Source: Omphiscola glabra (taxonomy: Eukaryota; Mollusca; Gastropoda; Lymnaeidae). From it: a stretch of DNA of 64,000 bases. Position 1 is the first letter of the stretch. Every line of letters begins with the position of its first letter. The notes below the pieces were generated by a model that had not been told where the DNA came from, did not search any database, and was given only the letters and a program-made list of their open reading frames with translations. Where the stretch lies: contig OZ024808.1 in NCBI GenBank assembly GCA_964017045.1, forward strand, positions 1,637,666 to 1,701,665. Reading direction: 5' to 3'. This document shows, piece by piece, positions 25,428-39,100 of this stretch. The position numbers and the translations under genes are program-made.

Positions 25428-25805
25428 ATTTAGATGCTCATACTGAATGTGACCATCTACATGCCCAGGCTGAATGTGACCATTAAGATGATCGATTGGT
25501 GGTATTTTATTTAAAGTTTCATTTTTATGCTCATCAAAATATGACAGCAAAAAATTGGACCAGAGATTCTCACAGTGATACATATATTTTTTAAAGATAT
25601 AGAAGCACAGAATCCATCCATCTATATTTATCCAGTGTATCCGGGGGAAAACTTTATTATTGAAATTCAAATGTTAACAGGAACAAATGTGAAGACAAAA
25701 ATCAACTGGTTGAAAGGAAACAAATATTTTGCTTACCAATAAATAAATGAACATGAAACCCCTCAGCCAGGAGAAAGATGTTTATCAAATAATATTTATG
25801 TCTTT

Positions 25806-26068
25806 ATGAGATGGTTGGTCAGGTTGGTTTGGTTGGTCAGGTTGGTTTGGTTGGTAAGGTTGGTAAGGTTGGTTTGGTTGGTAAGGTTGGTTTGGTTGGT
25901 AAGGTTGGTTTGGTTGGTAAGGTTGGTTTGGTTGGTAAGGTTGGTTGGGTTGGTAAGGTTGGTTGGGTTGGTAAGGTTGGTTTGGTTGGTAAGGTTGGTT
26001 TGGTTGGTTTGGTTGGTAAGGTTGGTTTGGTTGGTAAGGTTGGTTTGGTTGGTAAGGTTAGTTTGGTG
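25806..26068. repeat. TTGG-rich 9/18-bp minisatellite
   Basis: Units such as GGTTGGTTTGGTTGGTAA, with all G on the plus strand. Codes for artefactual repeats in several frames. Followed by several poly-G runs at 26093-26158. Confidence 0.95.
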
Positions 26069-26344
26069 ATAGAAACCAATTGTACCCATGGGAGGGGGGG
26101 TGAGGGGAGGGGGGGGGGGTTGATATTTATTTTTATAAAGTGGAGGGATGGGGGGGGGCTGCTGCATTATTTGGGCTCCTTGAATAAGTTTGCCTAGGAA
26201 TTATTTATACTGATTAGTTTGACCTACTTTGGATAATTAAGTAACGCAGCCCCAAACAAACAGATGGCAGTGTACCATAACATAATAACACAAGAGAAGA
26301 ACATAATTATATTCTAACAGGTAACAAGAGATTTCAATGGGCAC

Positions 26345-26900
26345 AATGCTGTAATGCCCTAGCTAAGTAACACATTGCTGTAATGCCCTAGCTTAGTAAC
26401 ACATTGCTGTAATGCCCTAGCTAAGTAGCACATTGCTGTAATGCCCTAGCTAAGTAGCACATTGCTGTAATGCCCTAGCTAAGTAACACATTGCTGTAAT
26501 GCCATAGCTAAGTAACACATTGCTGTAATGCCATAGCTAAGTAACACATTGCTGTAATGCCCTAGCTAAGTAACATATTGCTGTAATGCCCTAGCTAAGT
26601 AACACATTGCTGTAATGCCATAGCTAAGTAACACATTGCTGTAATGCCATAGCTAAGTAACACATTGCTGTAATGCCATAGCTAAGTAACACATTGCTGT
26701 AATGCCATAGCTAAGTAACACATTGCTGTAATGCCCTAGCTTAGTAACACATTGCTGTAATGCCATAGCTAAGTAACACATTGCTGTTATGCCATAGCTA
26801 AGTAACACATTGCTGTAATGCCCTAGCTTAGTAACACATTGCTGTAATGCCATAGCTAAGTAACACATTGCTGTAATGCCCTAGCTAAGTAACACATTGT
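26345..26900. repeat. 29-bp minisatellite, about 19 copies, beside the AADC stop codon
   Basis: Unit contains ACATTGCTGTAATGCCCTAG, with CCCTAG/CCATAG and CTAAG/CTTAG variants. Its last copy ends about 10 bp from the stop codon of the minus-strand decarboxylase. Confidence 0.96.
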
Positions 26901-26910
26901 TTTATCTGCT

Positions 26911-27108
26911 CTACTTTGGATTGGACAGCAAACTGTCGGCCAGCTCTTGTATAACTGTCCAAGCAAATTTAACATCAGAAACCTGGGTTTTTGTGGCGCA
27001 CACGGCAAATCGTAAAAAGAATGTATCCTTGACCTTGGATGGGACCAGGTGGATCCTTCGGTCATCATTTATTTTCTTGTTAAGTGTTTCATTGATTTCA
27101 TTGGTTCC
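26911..27108 (-). CDS. DDC: AADC coding exon 12 and stop (residues 414-478)
   Basis: Encodes [12 protein letters not shown] through SLLSNPK, then TAG at 26913-26911. It contains the IHLVPS and FFLRFAVC strands of the C-terminal domain. About 10 bp past the stop a 29-bp minisatellite begins. The nearest AATAAA on this strand that I see is near 26131-26126, so the array may be transcribed as 3' UTR. Confidence 0.95.
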   Translation of the reverse strand, partial: GTNEINETLNKKINDDRRIHLVPSKVKDTFFLRFAVCATKTQVSDVKFAWTVIQELADSLLSNPK

Positions 27109-30100
27109 CTGGAAGGATAAAAGACGGATAACTTTAGTGTTGGATAAATGATAATGGATAATCTGGGTCAATAAATAGTGGAACAAGATACGGTCTGGCG
27201 GGTAGACATGACAATGAAGCGGACGTTTCGACGAGATACCTTCTTCAGCAGACAATACAATGTTGTTCATCCTTCGCACACGAAGATGACCATGGCAATT
27301 TTGGACTTAAGTAGCAGCCTTGACCTGAGCCGTATTTTGTTTAATAGTAAGGGAGACTTTGCTCAATTGGTCAGCCTCACTCTCTCATCCTTGCCTATTT
27401 GATCAAAATGACTGGAAATAGGCCAGCATGCAGTAGATGAACAGCAGTATGTGTGTGTGTGTGTCTGTTTCACTGTGCTCTTTATGTGTTCTACGTCGCA
27501 ATAGTTGTCAGAATTTTCATTGTGTCAGTGTCATACCACCTACGGGACTCCATCTCCGGGTTTGATTTCAGAGTTTACATATTCTTAGATGAGTTGCCAT
27601 CCAAGGTCAACGAGTCCCCTCCATGTCTGGGTATTTAATTGGGGATTGACTCAGTTTAGATCCCCCCCCCCCAGCAGAACAATAAAATAAACAAAAGTAA
27701 ATTTAAAAAATGTAACTGGTGTTTTAGAGGATGTCAGTAATTCACTGCAGGGGTTGTCTTCCCCCTACCCTCTTCGGTCTGTACTGTTTTAAATGGAGTG
27801 TGTGTGTGTGTGTGACGAGTTCATTCAGTGCACACCTTCTCCTCTTTGATTTATTAAAAAATAAACAGTGCTCAAATGGGGGTAGCAACATAAGACTTTG
27901 AGAACCACTGATGCAAGGCCCAGTGTAGTCATTCCTTGCACTGCAACCAGGTGAAGTAAAAAAAAAAAAGGTGGGGGGGGGGGGGGTGTGGCAGTCCATA
28001 AATTCCTAAGTGATTTGATAGAAGAGCTCTTCACAGCAAAAAGAAATCATAAACAAAGCAGATACGATCTCTTCCTGATCATGTTAACATTTTTTGCAGA
28101 AAACTTAACAATAAAAAATATGATTACTTATTGATTAGATTCACTTATTGATTAGGATCACTTATTGATTAGGATCACTTATTGATTACAGTTGCTTTTT
28201 TTTAAAATTGCTTTCAAAAAAATTATTAATACAATTAGTTACAATAAACAGCATACTTTTACTTACCTTTAACCTAAAGCAAACAAGGCCAAAGGTCACC
28301 GGTCTGACTATTTCAAACCTGGCATCACTCTTAACTAGGTCCTCAAATTGATGAGCAAGGGATACATCCTAGATAACAAATAAATAAATTTTAATTTGGT
28401 TTAAATTAAAACGTTAAAATTCATGATTGAAAAAATAAAATTAAACAAAAAATATGAACAATAATTGTTTACGCTGGTTTATTTGATGAGAATTTTTTTA
28501 AAAAGTTAATTGTAACAAAAAGTTAATTTTAATAAAAAGTTAATTGTAACAAAAAAGTTAATTGTAACAAAAAGTTAATTTTAACAAAAAGTTAATTTTA
28601 ACAAAAAAGTTAATTGTAACAAAAAGTTAATTGTAACAAAAAGTTAATTTTAACAAAAAAGTTAATTGTAACAAAAAGTTAATTGTAACAAAAAGTTAAT
28701 TTTAACAAAAAGTTAATTTTAACAAAAAGTCATTAAGAGATTGCTAAACAGTAATTAAATTTAAAAAAAAATTGTTTTGCTTTTTCTTTCCTCCAGAGGC
28801 TGCTGGCCGACATGTAGATAGATTTTAAGTTGATATATTAATTATATTCCCCCCCACCAACTCAGCCCACACACATAACTGGTCATCACAACATGTTGCA
28901 ATATTTACCTTCCTTATTTGTTCCTGGAGTCCCGTGACGCCAAACATGCGTAGAACGAACCAGAGCTTTAGAGACCGGAACCTTCTGCCCAAAGGAATCT
29001 GCCAGTGCTGGGGAATCAAAAGTTTTAACATCTTTAAGGGTCTACCACATGTTAAGTGACGCTGTGCGTCTAGGGGCCCACTATATTTTAAGTAACAGTG
29101 TGCGTCTAGGGGCCCACTATATTTTAAGTAACGGTGTGCGTCTAGGGGCCCACTATATTTTAAGTAACGGTGTGCGTCTAGGGGCCCACTATATTTTAAG
29201 TAACGGTGTGCGTCTAGGGGCCCACTATATTTTAAGTGACGGTGTGCGTCTAGGGGCCCACTATATTTTAAGTAACGGTGTGCGTCTAGGGGCCCACTAT
29301 ATTTTAAGTGACGGTGTGCGTCTAGGGGCCCACTATATTTTAAGTAACGGTGTGCGTCTAGGGGCCCACTATATTTTAAGTAACGGTGTGCGTCTAGGGG
29401 CCCACTATATTTTAAGTAACGGTGTGCGTCTAGGGGCCCACTATATTTTAAGTGATGGTGTGCGTCTAGGGCAGTGATTCCCAAAGTGGTCTATATCGAC
29501 CCCCAGGGGTCTACGACAACTTGCAAGGGGTCTATGTCAGCGGAAAAAAAATTGGGGGTCCATGAAATGAAAATGGGGGTCCATAAAATGAAAATGGGGG
29601 TCGACAATAGTGGATCTCATGTAAGCAGGTCGTGACTTCTATTTTGGCATTTCATTAATGGAATAATCCACATACACAGATAGGACCTTTTACACGCTTA
29701 CACATTAATAGTTTCCTTTTTCAAAGCTTTAGCAATCGGTTTTATAATACTTCTCTATCTGTTATTTTATGTAGCAGAAAGTAAATTTTAATTTGGTTCG
29801 TTTTAATTTCAATTTAATTAATAAATATATAAAAATCTGGATGTGTGTGAGGTCTTTTATAGTGAATAATGTGTGTGTAAGGTCTTGTATAGTGAGTGAG
29901 ATGTGTGTACGGTCATGTGTGTGAGGTCTTGTGTAATGCTTAACGCTTGTTGCCATGAGTCAAATAAAATAGGGAACGGGAACTTACTCTATAGTCAGGC
30001 ATGGCTTGTCCCTGGTTGTCATGATTAAGGTAGACAGGGTTCAACTCAAATGCCCCAGATACCAGATCACTGTCCTTGACCCTTGAAGGATTCATAATTT

Positions 30101-33100
30101 TACACATCTGGTTATTTTTTACAATTCTAATTATAATTTATATTTCACACATTTGATTATTTAATTATTATATTATGACACATTTAATAATTATATTTCA
30201 CAAATTATTATTTGATTATTATATGATTACACATCTGAATATTATATTTTGCACATATAATTATTTACTTATTATAATTTTACAGATCTTATTATTTTCT
30301 GTTTCTTTCTCCCAAAATAAATATGAAACAAGATATAAGGATATCTTCCTGTTAACAGATGTAAGTTCACAATATTTTAACAGAATATTTTAACAGAATA
30401 CTTGTATTTTATTAAAGAATGTACGATATCAATATTGAATAATCAATAAAATTGGCTTAGAAATTGATTTTTAATTTACAGGGAATTTCATTTTAAAATT
30501 CATCCTTATTTTAATAAATCCTCCCTGAATTTAATCACATGTAAGAATGTATTTATATTTGACTTACCACAAAGCGGAACAGTCAAACGTCACCTGCAGC
30601 CATTTGTGTGGGTTGAAATTGAAAGACATGGAATGCTGGGAAATGAGAGGGAGAGCGGGACAGAGGAGAGAGTGAAAGAGTCAAATGAGCAATCATTTTT
30701 AGTTGAAACTGTTGTAAAGAGAAAAGTCTTCCTATTTATGAAATATTGTGATATATAAAAATAAAGAGGGAAGATTTTTATTAAAATCCTCTTACTTCCA
30801 CACCGTCCAGCAGAGGTCTGAACTCGGGACAAATGAAAGCACTTCCAGCATAGGCGGCGTCAACATGCATCCAGATGTCATGTTTGTTACCTGGGCGATG
30901 ACAGCAAAGATTATAATAAAAAAAAGTGCAAGAAATGTTACATACTTTTGTTATATTTTTTAATTTAACTAAAATACTTCATTAAAAACTGAGTTACTTT
31001 TGAGGATAAAAATATGAGACCTACACATTTATTATACAAATAGTTTTGTTTACAGAAGTATGTTTTTTATGTGACAAGAGCTCTTTTTAGTCTGCTTCAG
31101 AATTAAAATGTATTGCTTTAATTTGAAAGGATGTGTAGATAAGATTGTAAAATATAATAATGATGTCATCAAGTGATGAAACCACCAACTCATGATGTCA
31201 TCAACACTCACAAATTGGTCCAAGTTCTAACAAATTATCTGTGCCGCATGTGGATGTGGTCCCTATAGTTGCACACAGCTGAAGAGCAAATGGCGAGGTA
31301 AATAAGTGAGACAGATTTACTGCAGTAGTGAGACATATTTATTTTAAAAGTGAGACATATTTATTTTAAAAGTGAGATATGTTTATTTTAAAATTGAGGT
31401 ATGTTTATTTTAATAGTGAGAAAGATTTAATGTAATAGTGAGAAAGATTTAATGTAGTAGTGAGAAAGATTTAATGTAGTAGTGAGAAAGATTTAATGTA
31501 ATAGTGAGAAAGATTTAATGTAGTAGTGAGAAAGATTTAATGTAGTAGTGAGAAAGATTTAATGTAGTAGTGAGAAAGATTTAATGTAGTAGTGAGAAAG
31601 ATTTAATGTAATAGTGAAACAGATTTATTGTAATAGTGAGAAAGATTTATTGTAGTAGTGAAACAGATGTATTGTTATTGTGAGAGACATGCAACATCAG
31701 TAAGACAACAAGATTATTTGTAAAAGTTCATGAACCTACTTTGATTAATTTCTTCTTCAAATAGTTTGTCAAAAGCCTACTTAAACAACATCAGTGGTGT
31801 GATTAAACCATTTAACATGGGAAAGGGGAACTACTAGAGATGGTGAGGCTGCCTTTCTGGGGGTCAGGACTTTGTTATTTTTTTTTACCTCCCTTTGGTT
31901 TTTCACATGGATACAAATCAATTTTATTTCCATATGGAGATCCTTGGTGGGGGCGGTTTGGGGGAAAAGGGGGGGGGGGGGTTGGGATGTCTCTAATTAT
32001 AATTTCCCACTGAAAGAAACAAATTTAAAGTGGTTACTTTGATGTTTAAACATATTAGCAGATCTCACATTGTGCTCCATGGGGGACAAAGATACTTTTT
32101 CAATGGCTCCTTAAGTCACTCAACTTGGAAATACTTTTTCAATATTTTTAAAAATAGAAACAATTCCCGGGTAAAGACCCATCTAAGAGTGGGGTTGGCA
32201 TATTCTGAGCAAAGACCCATCTAAGAGTGGGGTTGGCATATTCTGAGTAAAGACCCATCTACGAGTGGGGTTGGCATATTCTGAGTAAAGACCCATCTAA
32301 GAGTGGGGTTGGCATATTCTGAGTAAAGACCCATCTAAGAGTGGGGTTGGCATATTCTGAGCAAAGACCCATCTAAGAGTGGGGTTGGCATATTCTGAGT
32401 AAAGTCACATCTAAGAATGGGGTTGGCATATTAACAAAAGAAAATTTAATATTTTTAGACCATGCCCCCTTGCAATATCTTACAAAGAAAGGTATCAATC
32501 CTTGCTCCTTATCCTTAATGATGGCAGATTCCAGCTCTGATCCTCTTAGTGATCCTTTGTCATCTGTTGGTAGAGATTTCATTTGTACCATACCGATTAG
32601 TGAGGCTCTCACAACTGATGAATGGGCCTGGGGAGAGAAACAAAATTGGATTAAAATATTTTTTACAAAAGATCCATCGTAATTTATACTAATTTATCGC
32701 TTAGTATCAGTTCTTGTCATTAATACAAATTTATAGCTAATTATCTGTAATTGTCATTTATACTAATTTATAGCTAATTATCTGTAATTGTCATTTATAC
32801 TAATTTATAGCTGACTATCTGTTATTTTCATTTATACTAATTTATAGCTAACTAACAGTTATTTTCATTTATACTAATTTATAGCTATCTGTCATTTTCA
32901 TTTATACTAATTTATAGCTAACTAACTGTTATTTTCATTTATACTAATTTATAGCTAATTATATGGTAAAGAACATAATTAAGGTATGTATTTATATTAC
33001 ACAATAATGTATTTATATAACATAATCATAATATTTATCCATATAACAATTGACAAGGAAAAAATAAAATAGAAATAGAAAAAAATAATTAATAATTTAG

Positions 33101-36100
33101 ATTTAAGCATTGCCGGCATTACTTGCACTCAGAGGCAGAACCAAGAAGGCAAGGAGAAGGGGTAGCTCTCAGAGGCAGAGCCAAGGAGAGGGGGTAGCTA
33201 GCCTGGGAATATTTTTCAAGGCATTTCAAAAACAAAATTAAAATAAAGGAAAGAGGAAATAAAATATTTAAAAAAGTAGAGTTGATATAATAAGACCTCA
33301 GCAGAAACAGGATAGCAGAACAGCACAAACAGGATAGCAGAACAGCACAAATATTAGATCAGCACCACTGATAAGCATGGTCAGGAGCCACAACAAAAAA
33401 TAGTTATTGAACAGCACATGAACACGGTCTAGTACCAGATAAATCACAGCCCAACACGTGAACACGGTCTGGTACTAGAAAACTCACCTCCTCTGAACAA
33501 TAAGCCACCAATTTATCAACGATCTGCCCTTGGGTCATCTGGGGGTTGTCTTTCTTGAGTTTATTGATCATTGTGGTTCTAGCAGACAGGAGTGCTACAA
33601 GAGTTGCCTCACTTGCTGTGCCCTGTACAGAAACTTCAATTTAAAGTATCTTTGTTCGTTGTTGCTATATAAACTATTACATTATAATTTTGTTCATGAG
33701 TAATGAGAACATCTTTGTTCACCAACAACAACTCAAGAGGGAAAACCACTTCAGTCAGCTTAGGGGCCATCCATAAATGACGTCACGCAAATTTTGCCGA
33801 TTTTTGACACCCCCCCCCCCCCCATCATCACAAAAAGTTAGACCTTCCCCTAAAATATAAGGTCACAAATCTCTACACCCCCCTCTATAAAAAGTCCCTG
33901 TGTCCACTATTGTCCTTTACAAACCCTTAAGAGAGTCACCAATCGTGGATATCAAAGTATAGCACCTGTGTCAAAAACACTTCACTAGAACAGTGGTTCT
34001 TATCCAGCGGTAAAAGTACCTCCCCAGCCCTGAGGTGTGGTAGACCAGAAAAGTGCGCATTCAGTGGCGTAGCTAGAGGGGTGCAGACCGCATGGGGGTG
34101 AAACCATCTCAAGGGGTGACATCAAATTGAAAAATTGCGTATTTACAGAGCACACACTGCTCGGTCTAACCGAAATCCACAAAAGGATTACAGATGACGC
34201 GTACATTTTCCAGCCATGTAACCAATAAAAATGCGTTTTTAATTAAAATTTCAAAGTTGATGCGTCAGCAATTAGGTTACCTTATTATTAAGTCAGAAAC
34301 ACACCATTTTGACCATGTTTCAACGCCGAATGAAGTGTTCAGTAACTTTGTAAGTGACATTAAGCTATGGTCATCTAAATTCTGAGAAATAAAGCTATCC
34401 TTTGATAACAATGAGTGATTCTAAGTACATGTCACAGTTCTTAAATACATTTACCTCATGACCTTCAATTAATTTTTTTTGTTCTTGTATTTTTTATACT
34501 GTGGACTAAGTTTAACAAGAAGAATTACATCGTGGAAAGTGTGTGGGTGGGGGGGGGGGTGACACTTTGAGCTTACCGGACCGGGTGACACCAACCCTAG
34601 CTACGCCACTGATTGTAATTGCTGCAATTGTTAACTGTTGCTGCTTTCTTTTTAATTCGTTTGTGTGCATTTTGAATACAGCAGTAAATATTTTTCTTGT
34701 GAATTTTGTCGGCGCATTGCTTTTAATGGTAATTTTTTCCATTGTCTATAAAGTTAATTAATGAAATAAAACTAAGATAACTAAATTGTTGAATTATTTT
34801 TATTTTATTACAATAAAACTTATACGTTTGGGGGGGGGGATGTTTAAAACGGAGTGGGCCTGCAGCCCTGTAAAAAATGTTAAGAATCCCTGCCCTAGAG
34901 CATTTACTAAGATATCACTACTTCACCCCCCCCCCGGTCAAGGTCAACCAATTGTCATCCTTCCACCCCACTTCCTGTGGTTGCTGTGGTATGGGAATTC
35001 TATGACTCCAGTGTCTGTCTTTAGCCATAAATTCTCACAGATGTCATTGCAACTACACCCCAGTTTCCTCCTACTTGGTGTCTTGTAATTTGATCTGAGG
35101 CTATTTTTCGGACCTCCCATACCTGTACTGATTCTCTCAGTTGTAGTAGTTTAAAAATAAAATGATGGTTGTATAAATGAATATGTTCAGAAATGTCTGT
35201 AATTTGGCGTTATTAAGTGCAATTCTTTACTACAATATTCTACTTTCCATGTTACGTCACATTGCTTGAGGGTCCCCCCTCATCACAAAAATCTGACCCC
35301 CCACCCCTAGACGCCTGATGTCATTTATGGATGGCCCCTGAGGACTACAACCATCAAAAAACTACTGCACAACAGGGGCTTTAAAGTAGCTGGACAGAGG
35401 CGTTGAAGTAGCTGGACAGAGGCGTTGAAGTAGCTGGACAGAGGCGTTGAAGTAGTTGGACAGAGGCGTTGAAGTAGTTGGACAGAGGCGTTGAAGTAGC
35501 TGGACAGAGGCGTTGAAGTAGCTGGACAGAGGCGTTGAAGTAGCTGGACAGAGGCGTTGAAGTAGCTGGACAGAGGCGTTGAAGTAGCTGGACAGAGGCG
35601 TTGAAGTAGCTGGACAGAGGCGTTGAAGTAGCTGGACAGAGGCGTTGAAGTAGCTGGACAGAGGCGTTGAAGTAGCTGGACAGAGGCGTTGAAGTAGCTG
35701 GACAGAGGCGTTGAAGTAGCTGGACAGAGGCGTTGAAGTAGCTGGACAGAGGCGTTGAAGTAGCTGGACAGAGGCGTTGAAGTAGCTGGACAGAGGCGTT
35801 GAAGTAGCTGGACAGAGGCGTTGAAGTAGCTGGACAGAGGCGTTGAAGTAGCTGGACAGAGGCGTTGAAGTAGTTGGACAGAGGCGTTGAAGTAGTTGGA
35901 CAGAGGCGTTGAAGTAGTTGGACAGAGGCGTTGAAGTAGCTGGACAGAGGCGTTGAAGTAGCTGGACAGAGGCGTTGAAGTAGCTGGACAGAGGCGTTGA
36001 AGTAGCTGGACAGAGGCGTTGAAGTAGTTGGACAGAGGCGTTGAAGTAGCTGGACAGAGGCGTTGAAGTAGCTGGACAGAGGCGTTGAAGTAGCTGGACA

Positions 36101-39100
36101 GAGGCGTTGAAGTAGCTGGACAGAGGCGTTGAAGTAGCTGGACAGAGGCGTTGAAGTAGCTGGACAGAGGCGTTGAAGTAGCTGGACAGAGGCGTTGAAG
36201 TAGTTGGACAGAGGCGTTGAAGTAGTTGGACAGAGGCGTTGAAGTAGTTGGACAGAGGCGTTGAAGTAGTTGGACAGAGGCGTTGAAGTAGTTGGACAGA
36301 GGCGTTGAAGTAGTTGGACAGAGGCGTTGAAGTAGTTGGACAGAGGCGTTGAAGTAGTTGGACAGAGGCGTTGAAGTAGTTGGACAGAGGCGTTGAAGTA
36401 GTTGGACAGAGGCGTTGAAGTAGTTGGACAGAGGCGTTGAAGTAGTTGGACAGAGGCGTTGAAGTAGTTGGACAGAGGCGTTGAAGTAGTTGGACAGAGG
36501 CGTTGAAGTAGTTGGACAGAGGCGTTGAAGTAGTTGGACAGAGGCGTTGAAGTAGTTGGACAGAGGCGTTGAAGTAGTTGGACAGAGGCGTTGAAGTAGT
36601 TGGACAGAGGAGTTGAAGTAGTTGGACAGAGGCGTTGAAGTAGTTGGACAGAGGCGTTGAAGTAGTTGGACAGAGGCGTTGAAGTAGTTGGACAGAGGTG
36701 TTGAAGTAGCTGGACAGAGGCGTTGAAGTAGCTGGACAGAGGCGTTGAAGTAGCTGGACAGAGGCGTTGAAGTAGCTGGACAGAGGCGTTGAAGTAGCTG
36801 GACAGAGGCGTTGAAGTAGTTGGACAGAGGCGTTGAAGTAGTTGGACAGAGGCGTTGAAGTAGTTGGACAGAGGCGTTGAAGTAGTTGGACAGAGGCGTT
36901 GAAGTAGTTGGACAGAGGCGTTGAAGTAGTTGGACAGAGGCGTTGAAGTAGTTGGACAGAGGCGTTGAAGTAGTTGGACAGAGGCGTTGAAGTAGTTGGA
37001 CAGAGGCGTTGAAGTAGTTGGACAGAGGCGTTGAAGTAGTTGGACAGAGGCGTTGAAGTAGTTGGACAGAGGCGATGAAGTAGTTGGACAGAGGCGTTGA
37101 AGTAGTTGGACAGAGGCGTTGAAGTAGTTGGACAGAGGCGTTGAAGTAGTTGGACAGAGGCGTTGAAGTAGTTGGACAGAGGCGTTAAAGTAGTTGGACA
37201 GAGGCGTTGAAGTAGTTGGACAGAGGCGTTGAAGTAGTTGGACAGAGGCGTTGAAGTAGTTGGACAGAGGCGTTGAAGTAGTTGGACAGAGGCGTTGAAG
37301 TAGTTGGACAGAGGCGTTGAAGTAGTTGGACAGAGGCGTTGAAGTAGTTGGACAGAGGCGTTGAAGTAGTTGGACAGAGGCGTTGAAGTAGCTGGACAGA
37401 GGCGTTGAAGTAGCTGGACAGAGGCGTTGAAGTAGTTGGACAGAGGCGTTGAAGTAGTTGGACAGAGGCGTTGAAGTAGTTGGACAGAGGCGTTGAAGTA
37501 GTTGGACAGAGGCGTTGAAGTAGTTGGACAGAGGCGTTGAAGTAGTTGGACAGAGGCGTTGAAGTAGCTGGACAGAGGCGTTGAAGTAGCTGGACAGAGG
37601 CGTTGAAGTAGTTGGACAGAGGCGTTGAAGTAGCTGGACAGAGGCGTTGAAGTAGCTGGACAGAGGCGTTGAAGTAGTTGGACAGAGGCGTTGAAGTAGC
37701 TGGACAGAGGCGTTGAAGTAGCTGGACAGAGGCGTTGAAGTAGCTGGACAGAGGCGTTGAAGTAGCTGGACAGAGGCGTTGAAGTAGCTGGACAGAGGCG
37801 TTGAAGTAGCTGGACAGAGGCGTTGAAGTAGTTGGACAGAGGCGTTGAAGTAGTTGGACAGAGGCGTTGAAGTAGCTGGACAGAGGCGTTGAAGTAGCTG
37901 GACAGAGGCGTTGAAGTAGTTGGACAGAGGCGTTGAAGTAGCTGGACAGAGGCGTTGAAGTAGCTGGACAGAGGCGTTGAAGTAGCTGGACAGAGGCGTT
38001 GAAGTAGTTGGACAGAGGCGTTGAAGTAGCTGGACAGAGGCGTTGAAGTAGCTGGACAGAGGCGTTGAAGTAGCTGGACAGAGGCGTTGAAGTAGCTGGA
38101 CAGAGGCGTTGAAGTAGCTGGACAGAGGCGTTGAAGTAGCTGGACAGAGGCGTTGAAGTAGCTGGACAGAGGCGTTGAAGTAGCTGGACAGAGGCGTTGA
38201 AGTAGCTGGACAGAGGCGTTGAAGTAGCTGGACAGAGGCGTTGAAGTAGCTGGACAGAGGCGTTGAAGTAGCTGGACAGAGGCGTTGAAGTAGCTGGACA
38301 GAGGCGTTGAAGTAGCTGGACAGAGGCGTTGAAGTAGCTGGACAGAGGCGTTGAAGTAGCTGGACAGAGGCGTTGAAGTAGCTGGACAGAGGCGTTGAAG
38401 TAGTTGGACAGAGGCGTTGAAGTAGTTGGACAGAGGCGTTGAAGTAGTTGGACAGAGGCGTTGAAGGAGTTGGACAGAGGCGTTGAAGTAGTTGGACAGA
38501 GGCGTTGAAGTAGTTGGACAGAGGCGTTGAAGTAGCTGGACAGAGGCGTTGAAGTAGTTGGACAGAGGCGTTGAAGTAGTTGGACAGAGGCGTTGAAGTA
38601 GCTGGACAGAGGCGTTGAAGTAGTTGGACAGAGGCGTTGAAGTAGCTGGACAGAGGCGTTGAAGTAGCTGGACAGAGGCGTTGAAGTAGCTGGACAGAGG
38701 CGTTGAAGTAGCTGGACAGAGGCGTTGAAGTAGTTGGACAGAGGCGTTGAAGTAGTTGGACAGAGGCGTTGAAGTAGTTGGACAGAGGCGTTGAAGTAGT
38801 TGGACAGAGGCGTTGAAGTAGTTGGACAGAGGCGTTGAAGTAGTTGGACAGAGGCGTTGAAGTAGTTGGACAGAGGCGTTGAAGTAGTTGGACAGAGGCG
38901 TTGAAGTAGTTGGACAGAGGCGTTGAAGTAGTTGGACAGAGGCGTTGAAGTAGCTGGACAGAGGCGTTGAAGTAGCTGGACAGAGGCGTTGAAGTAGTTG
39001 GACAGAGGCGTTGAAGTAGTTGGACAGAGGCGTTGAAGTAGTTGGACAGAGGCGTTGAAGTAGTTGGACAGAGGCGTTGAAGTAGTTGGACAGAGGCGTT

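Larger units (their letters stand above)
33762..35339. mobile_element. Composite transposon, copy 2, with intact outer inverted repeats (intron 3)
   Basis: Starts AGGGGCCATCCATAAATGAC and ends with its inverted copy (GTCATTTATGGATGGCCCCT), about 23 bp with one mismatch, so this is a terminal-inverted-repeat element of about 1.58 kb. No transposase is encoded and no clear target duplication was found, so its superfamily is open. It carries the same nested elements as 5083-6547. Confidence 0.85.

Noticed and set aside
27222..27251. Hammerhead ribozyme (CTGAAGA ... CGAAAC)
   Set aside because: The core-like words are there, but the sequence between them does not fold into a convincing stem II.
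28825..29484. 219-codon minus-strand ORF
   Set aside because: Only its 99-bp stretch 28909-29007 is a real AADC exon; the rest is the 36-bp array and intron.
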